From positions 1,116,001 to 1,180,000 of the forward strand of contig NZ_JACHIU010000001.1 of NCBI RefSeq assembly GCF_014207705.1: 64,000 nt of DNA, in the 5' to 3' direction. The DNA is from Sphaerisporangium rubeum (GTDB lineage Bacteria > Actinomycetota > Actinomycetes > Streptosporangiales > Streptosporangiaceae). This document shows positions 43,146 through 50,557 of this stretch, piece by piece. The stretch's first letter is position 1; every line of letters starts with the position of its first letter. Below the pieces are notes generated by a model that was given only the letters and a program-made list of their open reading frames with translations, had not been told where the DNA came from and searched no databases. The position numbers and the translations under genes are program-made.

Positions 43146-43181
43146 TTGCCTGAAGCAATCAATTATATTGCCTAAAGGCAA
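43146..43181. promoter_or_regulatory. Two MarR-type operators upstream of the MFS gene
   Basis: TTGCCT-AA-AGGCAA (43168-43181) is a perfect 6-bp dyad; TTGCCTGAAGCAA (43146-43158) is a near copy 22 bases upstream. Such TTGCC-n-GGCAA dyads are typical MarR sites and a marR gene follows the MFS gene. Confidence 0.7.
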
Positions 43182-43244
43182 CCAAGCCGCGGTGGCGAGG
43201 ACGACGCGCGCTCCGCACGGCTCCCGCGACGTGAAAGGATCTCG

Positions 43245-44921
43245 ATGGCAACCGCCGCCACAGCCGGAGCGGAGGCGACCCCGGCCGCCGCCGGCGCCGC
43301 GTCCCCCATGACGCACCGCCAGATCCTCGAAGCACTGTCCGGACTGCTGCTCGGCCTGTTCGTGGCGATCCTGTCCTCCACCGTCGTCGCCAACGCGCTG
43401 CCGACGATCATCGCCGACCTGCACGCCGACGAGACCACCTACACCTGGGTGATCACCGCCACGCTGCTCGCCACCACCGTCTCCACCCCGCTGTGGGGCA
43501 AGCTGGCCGACCTGACCAGCAAGAAGGTGCTCGTCCAGCTCGGTCTCGTCATCTTCGTGGTCGGCTCGGCGATCGCGGGCCTGGCCCGCGACCCCGGCAT
43601 GCTCATCGCGGCCCGGGTGATCCAGGGCCTCGGCGCCGGCGGGCTGACCGCGCTCACCCAGGTCGTCATGGCCGTGATGATCTCGCCGAGGGAGCGCGGC
43701 AGGTACTCGGGCTACATGGGTGCGGTCTTCGCGCTCGCCACCATCGGCGGGCCGCTCATCGGCGGCGTCATCGTGGACACCCCCTGGCTCGGCTGGCGCT
43801 GGTGCTTCTACGTCGGCGTGCCGTTCGCCGTGCTCGCCTGGGTCGTGCTGCAGAAGACGCTGCACCTGCCGGTGTACCGGCGCGAGGTGCGGATCGACTG
43901 GACCGGCGCGGCGCTCATCGCGACCTCGGTGTCCCTGCTGCTGGTGTGGGTGTCGTTCGCGGGCAACAAGTACGACTGGGTGTCCTGGCAGAGCGGCGCC
44001 ATGGTCGGTGGCGCGCTGCTGCTCGGCCTGCTGTTCGTGCTCGCCGAGCGGAGGGCCGCCGAGCCGATCGTGCCGCTGTGGCTCTTCCGGAACCGCGCGA
44101 TCAGCCTCGCGGTCGTCGCCAGCCTCTTCGTCGGCGTCGCGATGTTCGGCGCGACCACGTTCCTCAGCCAGTACTTCCAGCTCGCCAGAGGCGAGTCGCC
44201 GACCATGGCCGGGGTGATGACGCTGCCGATGATCCTCGGTCTCGCCATCTCCTCCACGGTCGCCGGACGGATCATCACGAGGACCGGACGCTGGAAGGTG
44301 TTCCTCGTCAGCGGCTCGCTGCTGCTGTCCGCCGGCTTCGCGCTCATGGGGACGCTGCGGTACGACACCCCGTACGCGCTGATGGCGGTGTACATGTTCG
44401 CCATCGGCGCCGGGGTCGGCATGACCATGCAGAACCTCGTGCTGTCGGTGCAGAACCAGGTGCGGCCCGAGGAACTCGGCGCGGCCAGCTCCGTGGTGGC
44501 GTTCTTCCGCACGCTCGGCGGCGCCATCGGCGTCGCGGTCCTCGGCGCGCTGCTGGCCCACCGGGTCGTCGCCTACGTGCAGGAGGGGTTCGGCCGTCTC
44601 GGCGTCACCAGCTCCGTGAGCGACGGCTCGGTGCCACGGCTGGCCGATCTTCCGGCCCCGGTCCGCGCCGTGGTGCAGGCGGCGTACGGACACGGCGCGG
44701 GGGATGTGTTCCTCTACGCGGCGCCATGTGCTTTCCTGGCACTGGCCGCCATTCTGTTCATCAAGGAGATCCCGCTGCGGACGCTCAACGCCGAGCAGAT
44801 CCGCGCGGGAGCCGACGCACAGCCGCCTGTGGTGGCCGCCGCGCGACCGGGCAGGCATGCCCGGCGGTCCCGTGGGGTCCGGGGCGTGCGGCGCGCGCCT
44901 CGGCGGGAGCACGCTCGTTGA
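43245..44921 (+). CDS. MFS drug exporter, EmrB/QacA (14-helix) type
   Basis: 558 aa. Fourteen membrane helices, with motif A WGKLADLTSKK, the DHA2 motif C ATIGGPLIGGVIV and VIQGLGAGGLTALTQVVMA. A basic tail (RPGRHARRSRG) closes the C-terminus. It would expel hydrophobic drugs using the proton gradient. AAAGGATCTCG precedes the ATG. Two MarR dyads sit in its promoter and a marR gene lies 51 bases downstream. Confidence 0.92.
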   Translation: MATAATAGAEATPAAAGAASPMTHRQILEALSGLLLGLFVAILSSTVVANALPTIIADLHADETTYTWVITATLLATTVSTPLWGKLADLTSKKVLVQLGLVIFVVGSAIAGLARDPGMLIAARVIQGLGAGGLTALTQVVMAVMISPRERGRYSGYMGAVFALATIGGPLIGGVIVDTPWLGWRWCFYVGVPFAVLAWVVLQKTLHLPVYRREVRIDWTGAALIATSVSLLLVWVSFAGNKYDWVSWQSGAMVGGALLLGLLFVLAERRAAEPIVPLWLFRNRAISLAVVASLFVGVAMFGATTFLSQYFQLARGESPTMAGVMTLPMILGLAISSTVAGRIITRTGRWKVFLVSGSLLLSAGFALMGTLRYDTPYALMAVYMFAIGAGVGMTMQNLVLSVQNQVRPEELGAASSVVAFFRTLGGAIGVAVLGALLAHRVVAYVQEGFGRLGVTSSVSDGSVPRLADLPAPVRAVVQAAYGHGAGDVFLYAAPCAFLALAAILFIKEIPLRTLNAEQIRAGADAQPPVVAAARPGRHARRSRGVRGVRRAPRREHAR

Positions 44922-44972
44922 TCTCCGGGATGTGACGTACGGCATCCCGGCAGTCCCGGAAAGGTGGGCCGC

Positions 44973-45482
44973 ATGACGGCCAGGGCACAGACGGTGATCC
45001 CCGCCGAGGCGTACGAGGCCTACTGCGCTTTGGAGGGCCAGCTCGCCGTGCTCCTGCGGCGCTCCCGTGCGATCTCCGCGGAGGTGGGCCGCGCCGTCCA
45101 CCCCGAGCTGGAGCCGGGTGCCTACAGCCTGCTGGTGCGCATCGACAACGCCGCGCCGGCGCGGCCGAGCGACCTCGCCGCCTACTTCCGCGTCGGCAAG
45201 GCCACCATCAGCCGGCAGGTCAAGGTGCTGGAGGGTCTCGGCCTGATCGGCAGGCAGGGAGATCCGCTCGACGGACGGGTCTGCCTGCTCGTGCTCACCG
45301 ACGAGGGCCGCGAGCGGCTGGCACGCGCGCGTTCGGCCCGCCAGGAGCGGTTCTACGCGCTGCTCGCCACCTGGCCGCGCGACGACGTGCGCAACCTCGC
45401 CGACATGCTGGCGCGTTTCAACACCCTCACCGCGACCTACGAACGCGACCAGTTGCCTGCCACGGCGGCCACCGCGGGGTGA
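44973..45482 (+). CDS. MarR-family transcriptional regulator
   Basis: 169 aa. The winged helix lies around ARPSDLAAYFRVGKATISRQ then VKVLEGLGLIGRQ, with a wing at DPLDGRVCLLVLTDEGRERL. The ATG at 44973 has AAAGGTGG 6 bases away; GTG 44964 is less likely. Located 51 bases downstream of the MFS gene, it probably represses it through the two dyads at 43146-43181 and is relieved by exported drugs. Confidence 0.92.
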   Translation: MTARAQTVIPAEAYEAYCALEGQLAVLLRRSRAISAEVGRAVHPELEPGAYSLLVRIDNAAPARPSDLAAYFRVGKATISRQVKVLEGLGLIGRQGDPLDGRVCLLVLTDEGRERLARARSARQERFYALLATWPRDDVRNLADMLARFNTLTATYERDQLPATAATAG

Positions 45483-45576
45483 AACCCGCCGTGAGTAAAG
45501 CGCGGGTACGGAAGGTGTTGCCGAGAAGTGTGTTGGTCCCGCGTTTTGACGGACTCCCGGCATACTCTGTCCGGTT

Positions 45577-45795
45577 ATGGAGACGCGGTGGGTGGGTTCG
45601 GACGGTTTAGAGGTCACGGTGGCCGTCCGCGGCGGCGGCCAGGTGCTGCGCCTCAGTCGTCACGGCACGCACCTCGCCGATCTCTACTCGGTCGACGAGC
45701 TGCGCCGTTTCGTGGACCTCGCCGATCTCTGCGAAGTGATCACCGTGCCGTTCGGCGAGCGCGCCGCGTGCCGGCGGCACGAGGCGGTTCCCTGA
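45577..45795 (+). CDS. Small conserved-type hypothetical protein
   Basis: 72 aa, not recognised. LEVTVAVRGGGQVLRLSRHG then YSVDELRRFVDLADLCEVI suggests a compact alpha/beta fold. No signal or membrane segment. The ATG lacks a strong ribosome site, but the composition looks coding and no overlapping gene competes. Upstream of tRNA-Thr. Confidence 0.5.
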   Translation: METRWVGSDGLEVTVAVRGGGQVLRLSRHGTHLADLYSVDELRRFVDLADLCEVITVPFGERAACRRHEAVP

Positions 45796-45888
45796 GCGTC
45801 TCCCGCAGGTGTTCTGATTCGCGCCGGAAGCGGGGTCCGTGTATGGTTACACCTGTCCAGCGAAGCGGTGACGCAAGGCGCGGGACAG

Positions 45889-45961
45889 GCCCCTTTAGCT
45901 CAGTCGGCAGAGCGTCTCCATGGTAAGGAGAAGGTCTACGGTTCGATTCCGTAAAGGGGCT
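45889..45961 (+). tRNA. tRNA-Thr (GGT)
   Basis: Arms GCCCCTT and AAGGGGC pair; anticodon stem TCTCC/GGAGA encloses ATGGTAA, anticodon GGT; T arm TACGG-TTCGATT-CCGTA. No encoded CCA. Confidence 0.95.
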
Positions 45962-46037
45962 CGGCGTAAACGCCCTCTCCGGCCGCTCCGGGCAGGGCTT
46001 TTCGCTTGGGCGGGTGCAGATTCTCTGGCCGCCCCGT

Positions 46038-46111
46038 GGCGGAGTAGCTCAGTCAGGCAGAGCAAGCGGCTCATAATCGCTGTGTCGCCGGTTCAAGTCC
46101 GGCCTCCGCTA
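46038..46111 (+). tRNA. tRNA-Met (CAT)
   Basis: Acceptor GGCGGAG/CTCCGCT (one G-T pair), D arm GCTC/GAGC, anticodon loop CTCATAA giving CAT, T arm GCCGG-TTCAAGT-CCGGC. A 5' G pairs (as G-T) with position 72, so elongator Met is more likely than initiator. 76 bases after tRNA-Thr. Confidence 0.93.
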
Positions 46112-46193
46112 CTACCCTTCCGGGTCACCTTGCCTTTTGAGGCGGCTCGGTCTGGGTTGTCCATGTGTCCCGAACGTAGAAAGGCACTCCCAC

Positions 46194-46358
46194 GTGGCTG
46201 CCACCGACGTTAGGCCGAAGATCACGCTGGCCTGCCAGGAGTGCAAGCACCGCAACTACATCACGCGGAAGAACCGGCGTAACGACCCCGACCGGCTCGA
46301 GCTGAAGAAGTACTGCCCCAACTGCAAGTGCCACCGTCCGCACCGCGAGACCCGATAG
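46194..46358 (+). CDS. rpmG: Ribosomal protein L33
   Basis: 54 aa. [20 protein letters not shown] and [17 protein letters not shown], with two CxxC pairs for zinc (the C+ form of L33). The start is GTG at 46194 with GAAAGG about 10 bases upstream; the longer frame upstream is not L33-like. In actinomycetes it often begins the rpmG-hadA-hadB run, as here. Confidence 0.97.
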   Translation: MAATDVRPKITLACQECKHRNYITRKNRRNDPDRLELKKYCPNCKCHRPHRETR

Positions 46359-46371
46359 TCCTGCGCGGTTC

Positions 46372-46400
46372 CCCCCGGCGGGGGCGGCCTCAGCGCCGCC
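46372..46400 (+). terminator. Weak hairpins after rpmG
   Basis: CCCCC-GGC-GGGGG at 46372-46384, overlapping GGCGGC/GCCGCC at 46383-46400. Short, alternative stems without a T-run; possible terminator. Confidence 0.35.
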
Positions 46401-46577
46401 TGGCACGGTTGTCGTCATGCGCCACCGGCGTTCTCCACCAGGAGACGCCGGCTTGTCGCGTCCCCTGGTGCGCCAGGCCGGTGATCCGTGCCGCCGGTCG
46501 CTCTGTTACGGTCGGCTCGTCGGCTCCGACGCAAGGCTTCCCGCAGGCCCCGTAAGGCTCCGAAAGGCACTGGCACG

Positions 46578-47027
46578 ATGGCGTTGAACCGTGATTTCGT
46601 CGGACGCACCTATCCGGCGCCGGGCTCCTACGAGGTCAGCCGGGTCAAGATCAAGGAGTTCGCGGCCGCCATCGGCGACCGCGACCCCGCGTACCGCGAC
46701 CCTGAGGCGGCGCGTGCGCTCGGCCACCCCGATGTGGTGGCCCCGCCGACGTTCCCCATCGTGTTCACGCTGGCCGGCACCGGCGACATCCTCGAGGACC
46801 CCGAGCTCGGGCTCGACTTCACCATGGTGGTGCACGGCGAGCAGCGCTTCGAGTACACCCGGCCGATCTACGCCGGTGACGAGCTGCTGTGCTCCTCCAC
46901 CGTCATCGAGATCCGCAGCGTCGGCCGCAACGAGTTCCTGACCCTGCGCAGCGACGTGACGACCCTCGACGGCGAGCACGTCTGCACGACCTACAACACC
47001 CTTGTCGAGCGCGGAGGGGCGGCCTGA
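46578..47027 (+). CDS. MaoC-like dehydratase, HadA-type subunit (UPF0336)
   Basis: 149 aa. ALNRDFVGRTYPAPGSYEVS, FAAAIGDRDPAYRDPEAARA and VVAPPTFPIVFTLAG are the hot-dog fold hallmarks of the non-catalytic HadA subunit of (3R)-hydroxyacyl-ACP dehydratase. It has no catalytic Asp-His of its own and needs HadB. Its stop overlaps the next start by one base. The pair works in fatty-acid (FAS-II-type) or related acyl-chain dehydration. Confidence 0.9.
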   Translation: MALNRDFVGRTYPAPGSYEVSRVKIKEFAAAIGDRDPAYRDPEAARALGHPDVVAPPTFPIVFTLAGTGDILEDPELGLDFTMVVHGEQRFEYTRPIYAGDELLCSSTVIEIRSVGRNEFLTLRSDVTTLDGEHVCTTYNTLVERGGAA

Positions 47028-47455
47028 TGACCGCGACGGTGAAGTACGACGAGGTCGAGACCGGCCACCAGATCCCCGCGGTCGACTACCCCGTGAGCCG
47101 CACCGACCTCGTCATGTACGCCGGCGCGTCCGGCGACTTCAACCCGATCCACTGGAACGAGCGCCACGCCAAGGCCGTCGGCCTGCCGGACGTCATCGCG
47201 CACGGCATGTTCACGATGGCGCAGGGCGGCCGGTTCGTCACCGACTGGGCCGGGGACCCCGGCGCGGTGCTCGACTACGGGGTGCGGTTCTCGTCCATGG
47301 TCGTGGTGCCGGACGACGACAAAGGCGCGGTGATCACCGTGAGCGGCGTCGTCGAGGAGAAGCTCGACGACAACCGCGTGGTGGTCGCGCTGACCGCGCG
47401 CTCCGGTGACTCCCGGGTGCTGTCCAAGGCACGCGCCACGGTGCGGCTCGCCTGA
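47027..47455 (+). CDS. MaoC-like dehydratase, HadB-type catalytic subunit
   Basis: 142 aa. The hydratase-2 motif YAGASGDFNPIHWNERHAKA gives catalytic Asp and His; LPDVIAHGMFTMAQGGRFV is also typical. It forms a heterodimer with the upstream HadA-type protein and dehydrates 3-hydroxyacyl thioesters. ATG at 47027 overlaps the preceding TGA. In many actinomycetes the run continues with murB or secE; here a glycosyltransferase-like gene and then murB follow. Confidence 0.92.
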   Translation: MTATVKYDEVETGHQIPAVDYPVSRTDLVMYAGASGDFNPIHWNERHAKAVGLPDVIAHGMFTMAQGGRFVTDWAGDPGAVLDYGVRFSSMVVVPDDDKGAVITVSGVVEEKLDDNRVVVALTARSGDSRVLSKARATVRLA

Positions 47456-47494
47456 CCTGGAATGCTTCCGGCCCTGGTGGGTAATGGGGCGAAG

Positions 47495-48622
47495 GTGACA
47501 GAGGCACCGAAGCATGTACATGGACTCGCGGAACAATGGGCCGCGGCGCGGGCCGATCACGACGACGCGACCGCCGATGTGCTGAGCGGGCAGATCGAGG
47601 AAGCCGGGTGGACGGTCCGCGGCAGCGGGGACGGCTACGAACTGACGCCGGGCCGGCCGTACAAGGTATGGCCGGTGGTGTCGTCCATCACGGCGCACGA
47701 CGGCGCTGATCGTGACGACACCGGGGAGGCCCCGGACGGCGACGGCGTGGAGCTGAAGACGCAGACCCCGACGCGCGGCACGCGGCCGGAGGACTACGTC
47801 ACCGACCCGGTCGAGCAGGACGTCGGCACCGAGAACATGATCGCGTCCCAGGTGCTGTGGGACTCCACTCTGGCGGCCTCACGGCTGGACGAGGCGATCA
47901 CCGCCGCCGCGCGGGCACAGCAGCACGACGAGGTGGCGTCCGACGCGGTCACGGTGGCGCTCGTCGTCGATGGACACCCGTCCGACCTGCGCAAATGTGT
48001 GGACTCTGTGCTGTCCTACACCAAGGCCCGCATCATCGCGCTCGACCTCGGCGACATGGACGGCGCCGGCAGCGTGCTGCACGAGCTGGCCGAACGGCAC
48101 CCCGGCCGGATCACCGCGTGGCACGTGGCGGAGGCGCCGCACTGGCGCGGCGGCGGCGCCGGGTGGGGTGCGGCACGCGACAAGCTCCTCGAACTGGACA
48201 CCGGTGAGGTCCACGTCGTGATGGAGACGTCCACGGTGCTGGACGGCGACGCCGTCACGCCGCTGGTCGAGCTGCTGCGCGACGGCGTGGTCGCCGCCGG
48301 GTGGAAAGGCGCCGACCACGTGGACGGGGAGTGGTGCGCCGCCGGCCCCGGTGAGGTGCGCGCGCTGCGCGGCAACCTGATCGCGGTCCGCCGCGAGGCG
48401 GCGCTGAAGGCCGGCGGCTTCCCCGAGGAGGCCCACTACTACCGCCACGGCGACCTGGAGTTCTCCCTGCGCCTGCCGGGGAAGCTGGTCGCGGCCGAGG
48501 AGCATCTCCCCGTCCACCGTGAACGGCACCGCGCCTACGACGAGGCCGACCCCGCCTACCGCGACCGCGAGACGTCCCGCACGGACGAGCGGGTGCGGCG
48601 CCTGCTCGGTTCCGAGGTCTAG
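47495..48622 (+). CDS. Glycosyltransferase-like (GT-A) protein with a CysRS-like N-terminal helix region
   Basis: 375 aa. Residues ~5-65 (HGLAEQWAAARADHDDATAD, then LSGQIEEAGWTV-GSGDGYEL) resemble the C-terminal domain of cysteinyl-tRNA synthetases. A variable linker follows. About residues 150-350 form a GT2-like fold: VTVALVVDGHPSDLRKCVDS, VHVVMETSTVLDGDAV, AALKAGGFPEEAHYYRHGDL with an acidic H-x-D-L-E. The GTG at 47495 is a guess. Glycosyltransferase activity and acceptor are inferred from the fold only. Confidence 0.6.
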   Translation: MTEAPKHVHGLAEQWAAARADHDDATADVLSGQIEEAGWTVRGSGDGYELTPGRPYKVWPVVSSITAHDGADRDDTGEAPDGDGVELKTQTPTRGTRPEDYVTDPVEQDVGTENMIASQVLWDSTLAASRLDEAITAAARAQQHDEVASDAVTVALVVDGHPSDLRKCVDSVLSYTKARIIALDLGDMDGAGSVLHELAERHPGRITAWHVAEAPHWRGGGAGWGAARDKLLELDTGEVHVVMETSTVLDGDAVTPLVELLRDGVVAAGWKGADHVDGEWCAAGPGEVRALRGNLIAVRREAALKAGGFPEEAHYYRHGDLEFSLRLPGKLVAAEEHLPVHRERHRAYDEADPAYRDRETSRTDERVRRLLGSEV

Positions 48623-48656
48623 GCTGGCGGGGACGTGCTCACGGCAGGGGAAGTGC

Positions 48657-49772
48657 ATGGCTGAACGGCAGGACGGCGTGCGGCTCGCGCCGTACACCAC
48701 GCTCCGGGTGGGTGGCGAGGCGCGTGCCTTCGTGGTCGCGCGCGACGCCGGCGAGCTCGCCGCGGTGGTGGGGGAGGCGGACCGCGCGGGACAGCCCGTG
48801 CTGGTGCTCGGCGGCGGGAGCAACCTGCTCATCTCGGACGCCGGTTTCGACGGGCTCGTCGTGAAGGTCGCCTCCCGAGGCGTCCACGTCACCGAGCTCG
48901 ACGGCCACGCCGAGGTGACCGCCGAGGCCGGCGAGGACTGGGACGCGCTGGTCCAGCGGGCCGTGACCGAGGGCTGGTCCGGCGTCGAGTGCCTGTCCGG
49001 CGTCCCCGGCCTGGTGGGGGCCACCCCCATCCAGAACGTCGGCGCGTACGGCCAGGAGGTCTCCCAGACGGTCACCGGGGTGCGGGTGTACGACCGCGAG
49101 GCCGGCGAGATCAGGGACCTGCGGCACGACGACTGCGGGTTCGCCTACCGCGACAGCGTGTTCAAGCGGCACCCCGACCGGTACGTCGTGCTCGCGGTGA
49201 CCTACACCTTGGCGCGTGCCGAGCTGTCGGGCCCGGTGGCCTACCAGGAGCTCGCCACCCGGCTCGGCGTGGAGCTCGGCGCGCGGACCGGCCTGCACGA
49301 CGTGCGGGACGCCGTGATCGGCCTGCGCCGCGGCAAAGGCATGGTGCTCGACCCGGCCGACCCTGACACGTGCAGCGCCGGGTCGTTCTTCACCAACCCC
49401 GTCCTGAGCGCCGCCGAGGCCGCCGACCTGGAGCGCCGCTCCCCGGGGTTCCCCCGCTGGCCGATGCCGGAGGCACGGGTCAAGGTGCCGGCCGCGTGGC
49501 TGATCGAGCACGCCGGCTTCCCCAAGGGGTACCGGCGCGGCCGGGCCAGGGTGTCCACCAAGCACACCCTGGCCCTGACCAACCCCGGCGGCCACCACGT
49601 GACGGGTTTCCCCGCCGACCCCAGGGGGGTGATGGGGGCCGTCCCCGAGGAGCACGACGCCGCCACGGCGGCCGACCTGGTGGGGCTGGCCCGCGAGATC
49701 CGCCAAGGGGTCGAGGCGAAGTTCGGCGTGACCCTGGTCAACGAGCCTGTTCTCGTCGGCGTCACGCTCTAG
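48657..49772 (+). CDS. murB: UDP-N-acetylenolpyruvoylglucosamine reductase
   Basis: 371 aa. LAPYTTLRVGGEARAF, VLGGGSNLLI, GVPGLVGATPIQNVGAYGQE, SFFTNPVL with the proton-donating Ser in AGSFF, and the final NEPVLVG Glu region. It uses FAD and NADPH to reduce the enolpyruvyl group, a peptidoglycan step in the cytoplasm. GGCAGGGGAAG precedes the ATG. Its TAG interlocks with the TAG of the opposing gene at CTAG (49769-49772). Confidence 0.97.
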   Translation: MAERQDGVRLAPYTTLRVGGEARAFVVARDAGELAAVVGEADRAGQPVLVLGGGSNLLISDAGFDGLVVKVASRGVHVTELDGHAEVTAEAGEDWDALVQRAVTEGWSGVECLSGVPGLVGATPIQNVGAYGQEVSQTVTGVRVYDREAGEIRDLRHDDCGFAYRDSVFKRHPDRYVVLAVTYTLARAELSGPVAYQELATRLGVELGARTGLHDVRDAVIGLRRGKGMVLDPADPDTCSAGSFFTNPVLSAAEAADLERRSPGFPRWPMPEARVKVPAAWLIEHAGFPKGYRRGRARVSTKHTLALTNPGGHHVTGFPADPRGVMGAVPEEHDAATAADLVGLAREIRQGVEAKFGVTLVNEPVLVGVTL

Positions 49773-50335
49773 AGCAGCGCCTCGGCGAACAGCACGATCG
49801 CGAAGACGACGAAGCAGGCGGCGGCGCCGTACCGGATCGCCTTCTCCGGCAGGTGACGGCCGAGAAGGCGGCCGACCACGATGGCGAGCGCGTCGGCGGC
49901 GACCATGCCGACCGTGGAGCCGATCCATGTGCCGAGCCAGCCGTGCTGGGTGGCGAGGGTGATGGTGGCGAGCATGGTCTTGTCGCCGAGCTCGCTGAGG
50001 AAGAACGCCACGGTGACCGCGATGACGGCGTTACGCGTGGTGCGCTGTGCCTTGCGCGACTCCTCCTCGGTCAGCTCGTCGCCGCGCAGCGTCCACAGCG
50101 CGAACACCAGGAACGCGACACCGGCCACGATCGAGATGGCGGTGCGCGGGAGCGCGTCGCCGATCAGGCCGCCGAGCGCCACGCTCAGCAGGTGCACCAC
50201 CGTGGTCGCGATGGTGATGCCGGCCAGCACGGGCCACATCTTGAACCTGGTGGCGAAGGTCAGTGCCATCAACTGGCTCTTGTCGCCGAGCTCGGCGACG
50301 AAGATCACAGCGAGGCTGATCCAGAACGCTTCCAA
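49769..50335 (-). CDS. UPF0016/GDT1-family manganese/calcium exporter
   Basis: 188 aa, six membrane helices arranged as two repeats, each with the family E-x-G-D-[KR]-[TS] motif: AELGDKSQL and SELGDKTML. Bacterial homologues export Mn2+. The start is TTG with AAAGGCGA 8 bases upstream, and a yybP-ykoY riboswitch precedes it (separate entry), which strongly supports a manganese role. Confidence 0.92.
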   Translation of the reverse strand: MEAFWISLAVIFVAELGDKSQLMALTFATRFKMWPVLAGITIATTVVHLLSVALGGLIGDALPRTAISIVAGVAFLVFALWTLRGDELTEEESRKAQRTTRNAVIAVTVAFFLSELGDKTMLATITLATQHGWLGTWIGSTVGMVAADALAIVVGRLLGRHLPEKAIRYGAAACFVVFAIVLFAEALL

Positions 50336-50396
50336 CGGGGGTCGCCTTTCGTGTCGCGCGACCGGGCCGGAAGCGGCACCCGGGGAGATCGGGGAC

Positions 50397-50436
50397 CTCG
50401 GCCCGGCAGCATGAATGCATGACTGCTGGGCCGAAG
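50397..50436 (-). promoter_or_regulatory. Expression-platform hairpin of the Mn2+ riboswitch
   Basis: On the reverse strand TCGGCCC pairs with GGGCCGA, extended by GCAG/CTGC and a CATG/CATG tip. Its 5' arm uses the TTCGG that also forms the 3' strand of aptamer stem P1, so the two structures exclude each other: the classic terminator/antiterminator arrangement (function inferred). Confidence 0.6.
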
Positions 50437-50525
50437 GTCTCGTCCGCCTCGGTGCGAGGCCCGTGTGACCGGGCCGGCGAACCGGCCAGTGTGTCGATCA
50501 CACGATTGGGACTACTCCCCTTCGG
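50431..50525 (-). promoter_or_regulatory. yybP-ykoY (Mn2+) riboswitch aptamer
   Basis: Reverse strand: P1 5' strand CCGAAGG is followed directly by GGAGTAG (together AAGGGGAGTAG, the conserved L1 core), a CG-rich internal arm, then GACGAGACC and P1 3' strand CCTTCGG, a perfect 7-bp closing stem. GGGGAGUAG plus the C-R-AGACC end is the yybP-ykoY signature. It lies 96 bases upstream of a UPF0016 Mn exporter gene, the known partner. Confidence 0.85.
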
Positions 50526-50557
50526 GAACTGCACCCCCACTGTAGCCGACGCCGGCG

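Noticed and set aside
43140-45617. 825-codon reverse frame over the MFS and marR genes
   Set aside because: Antisense of two clear genes; composition is His/Arg/Gly-rich low complexity.
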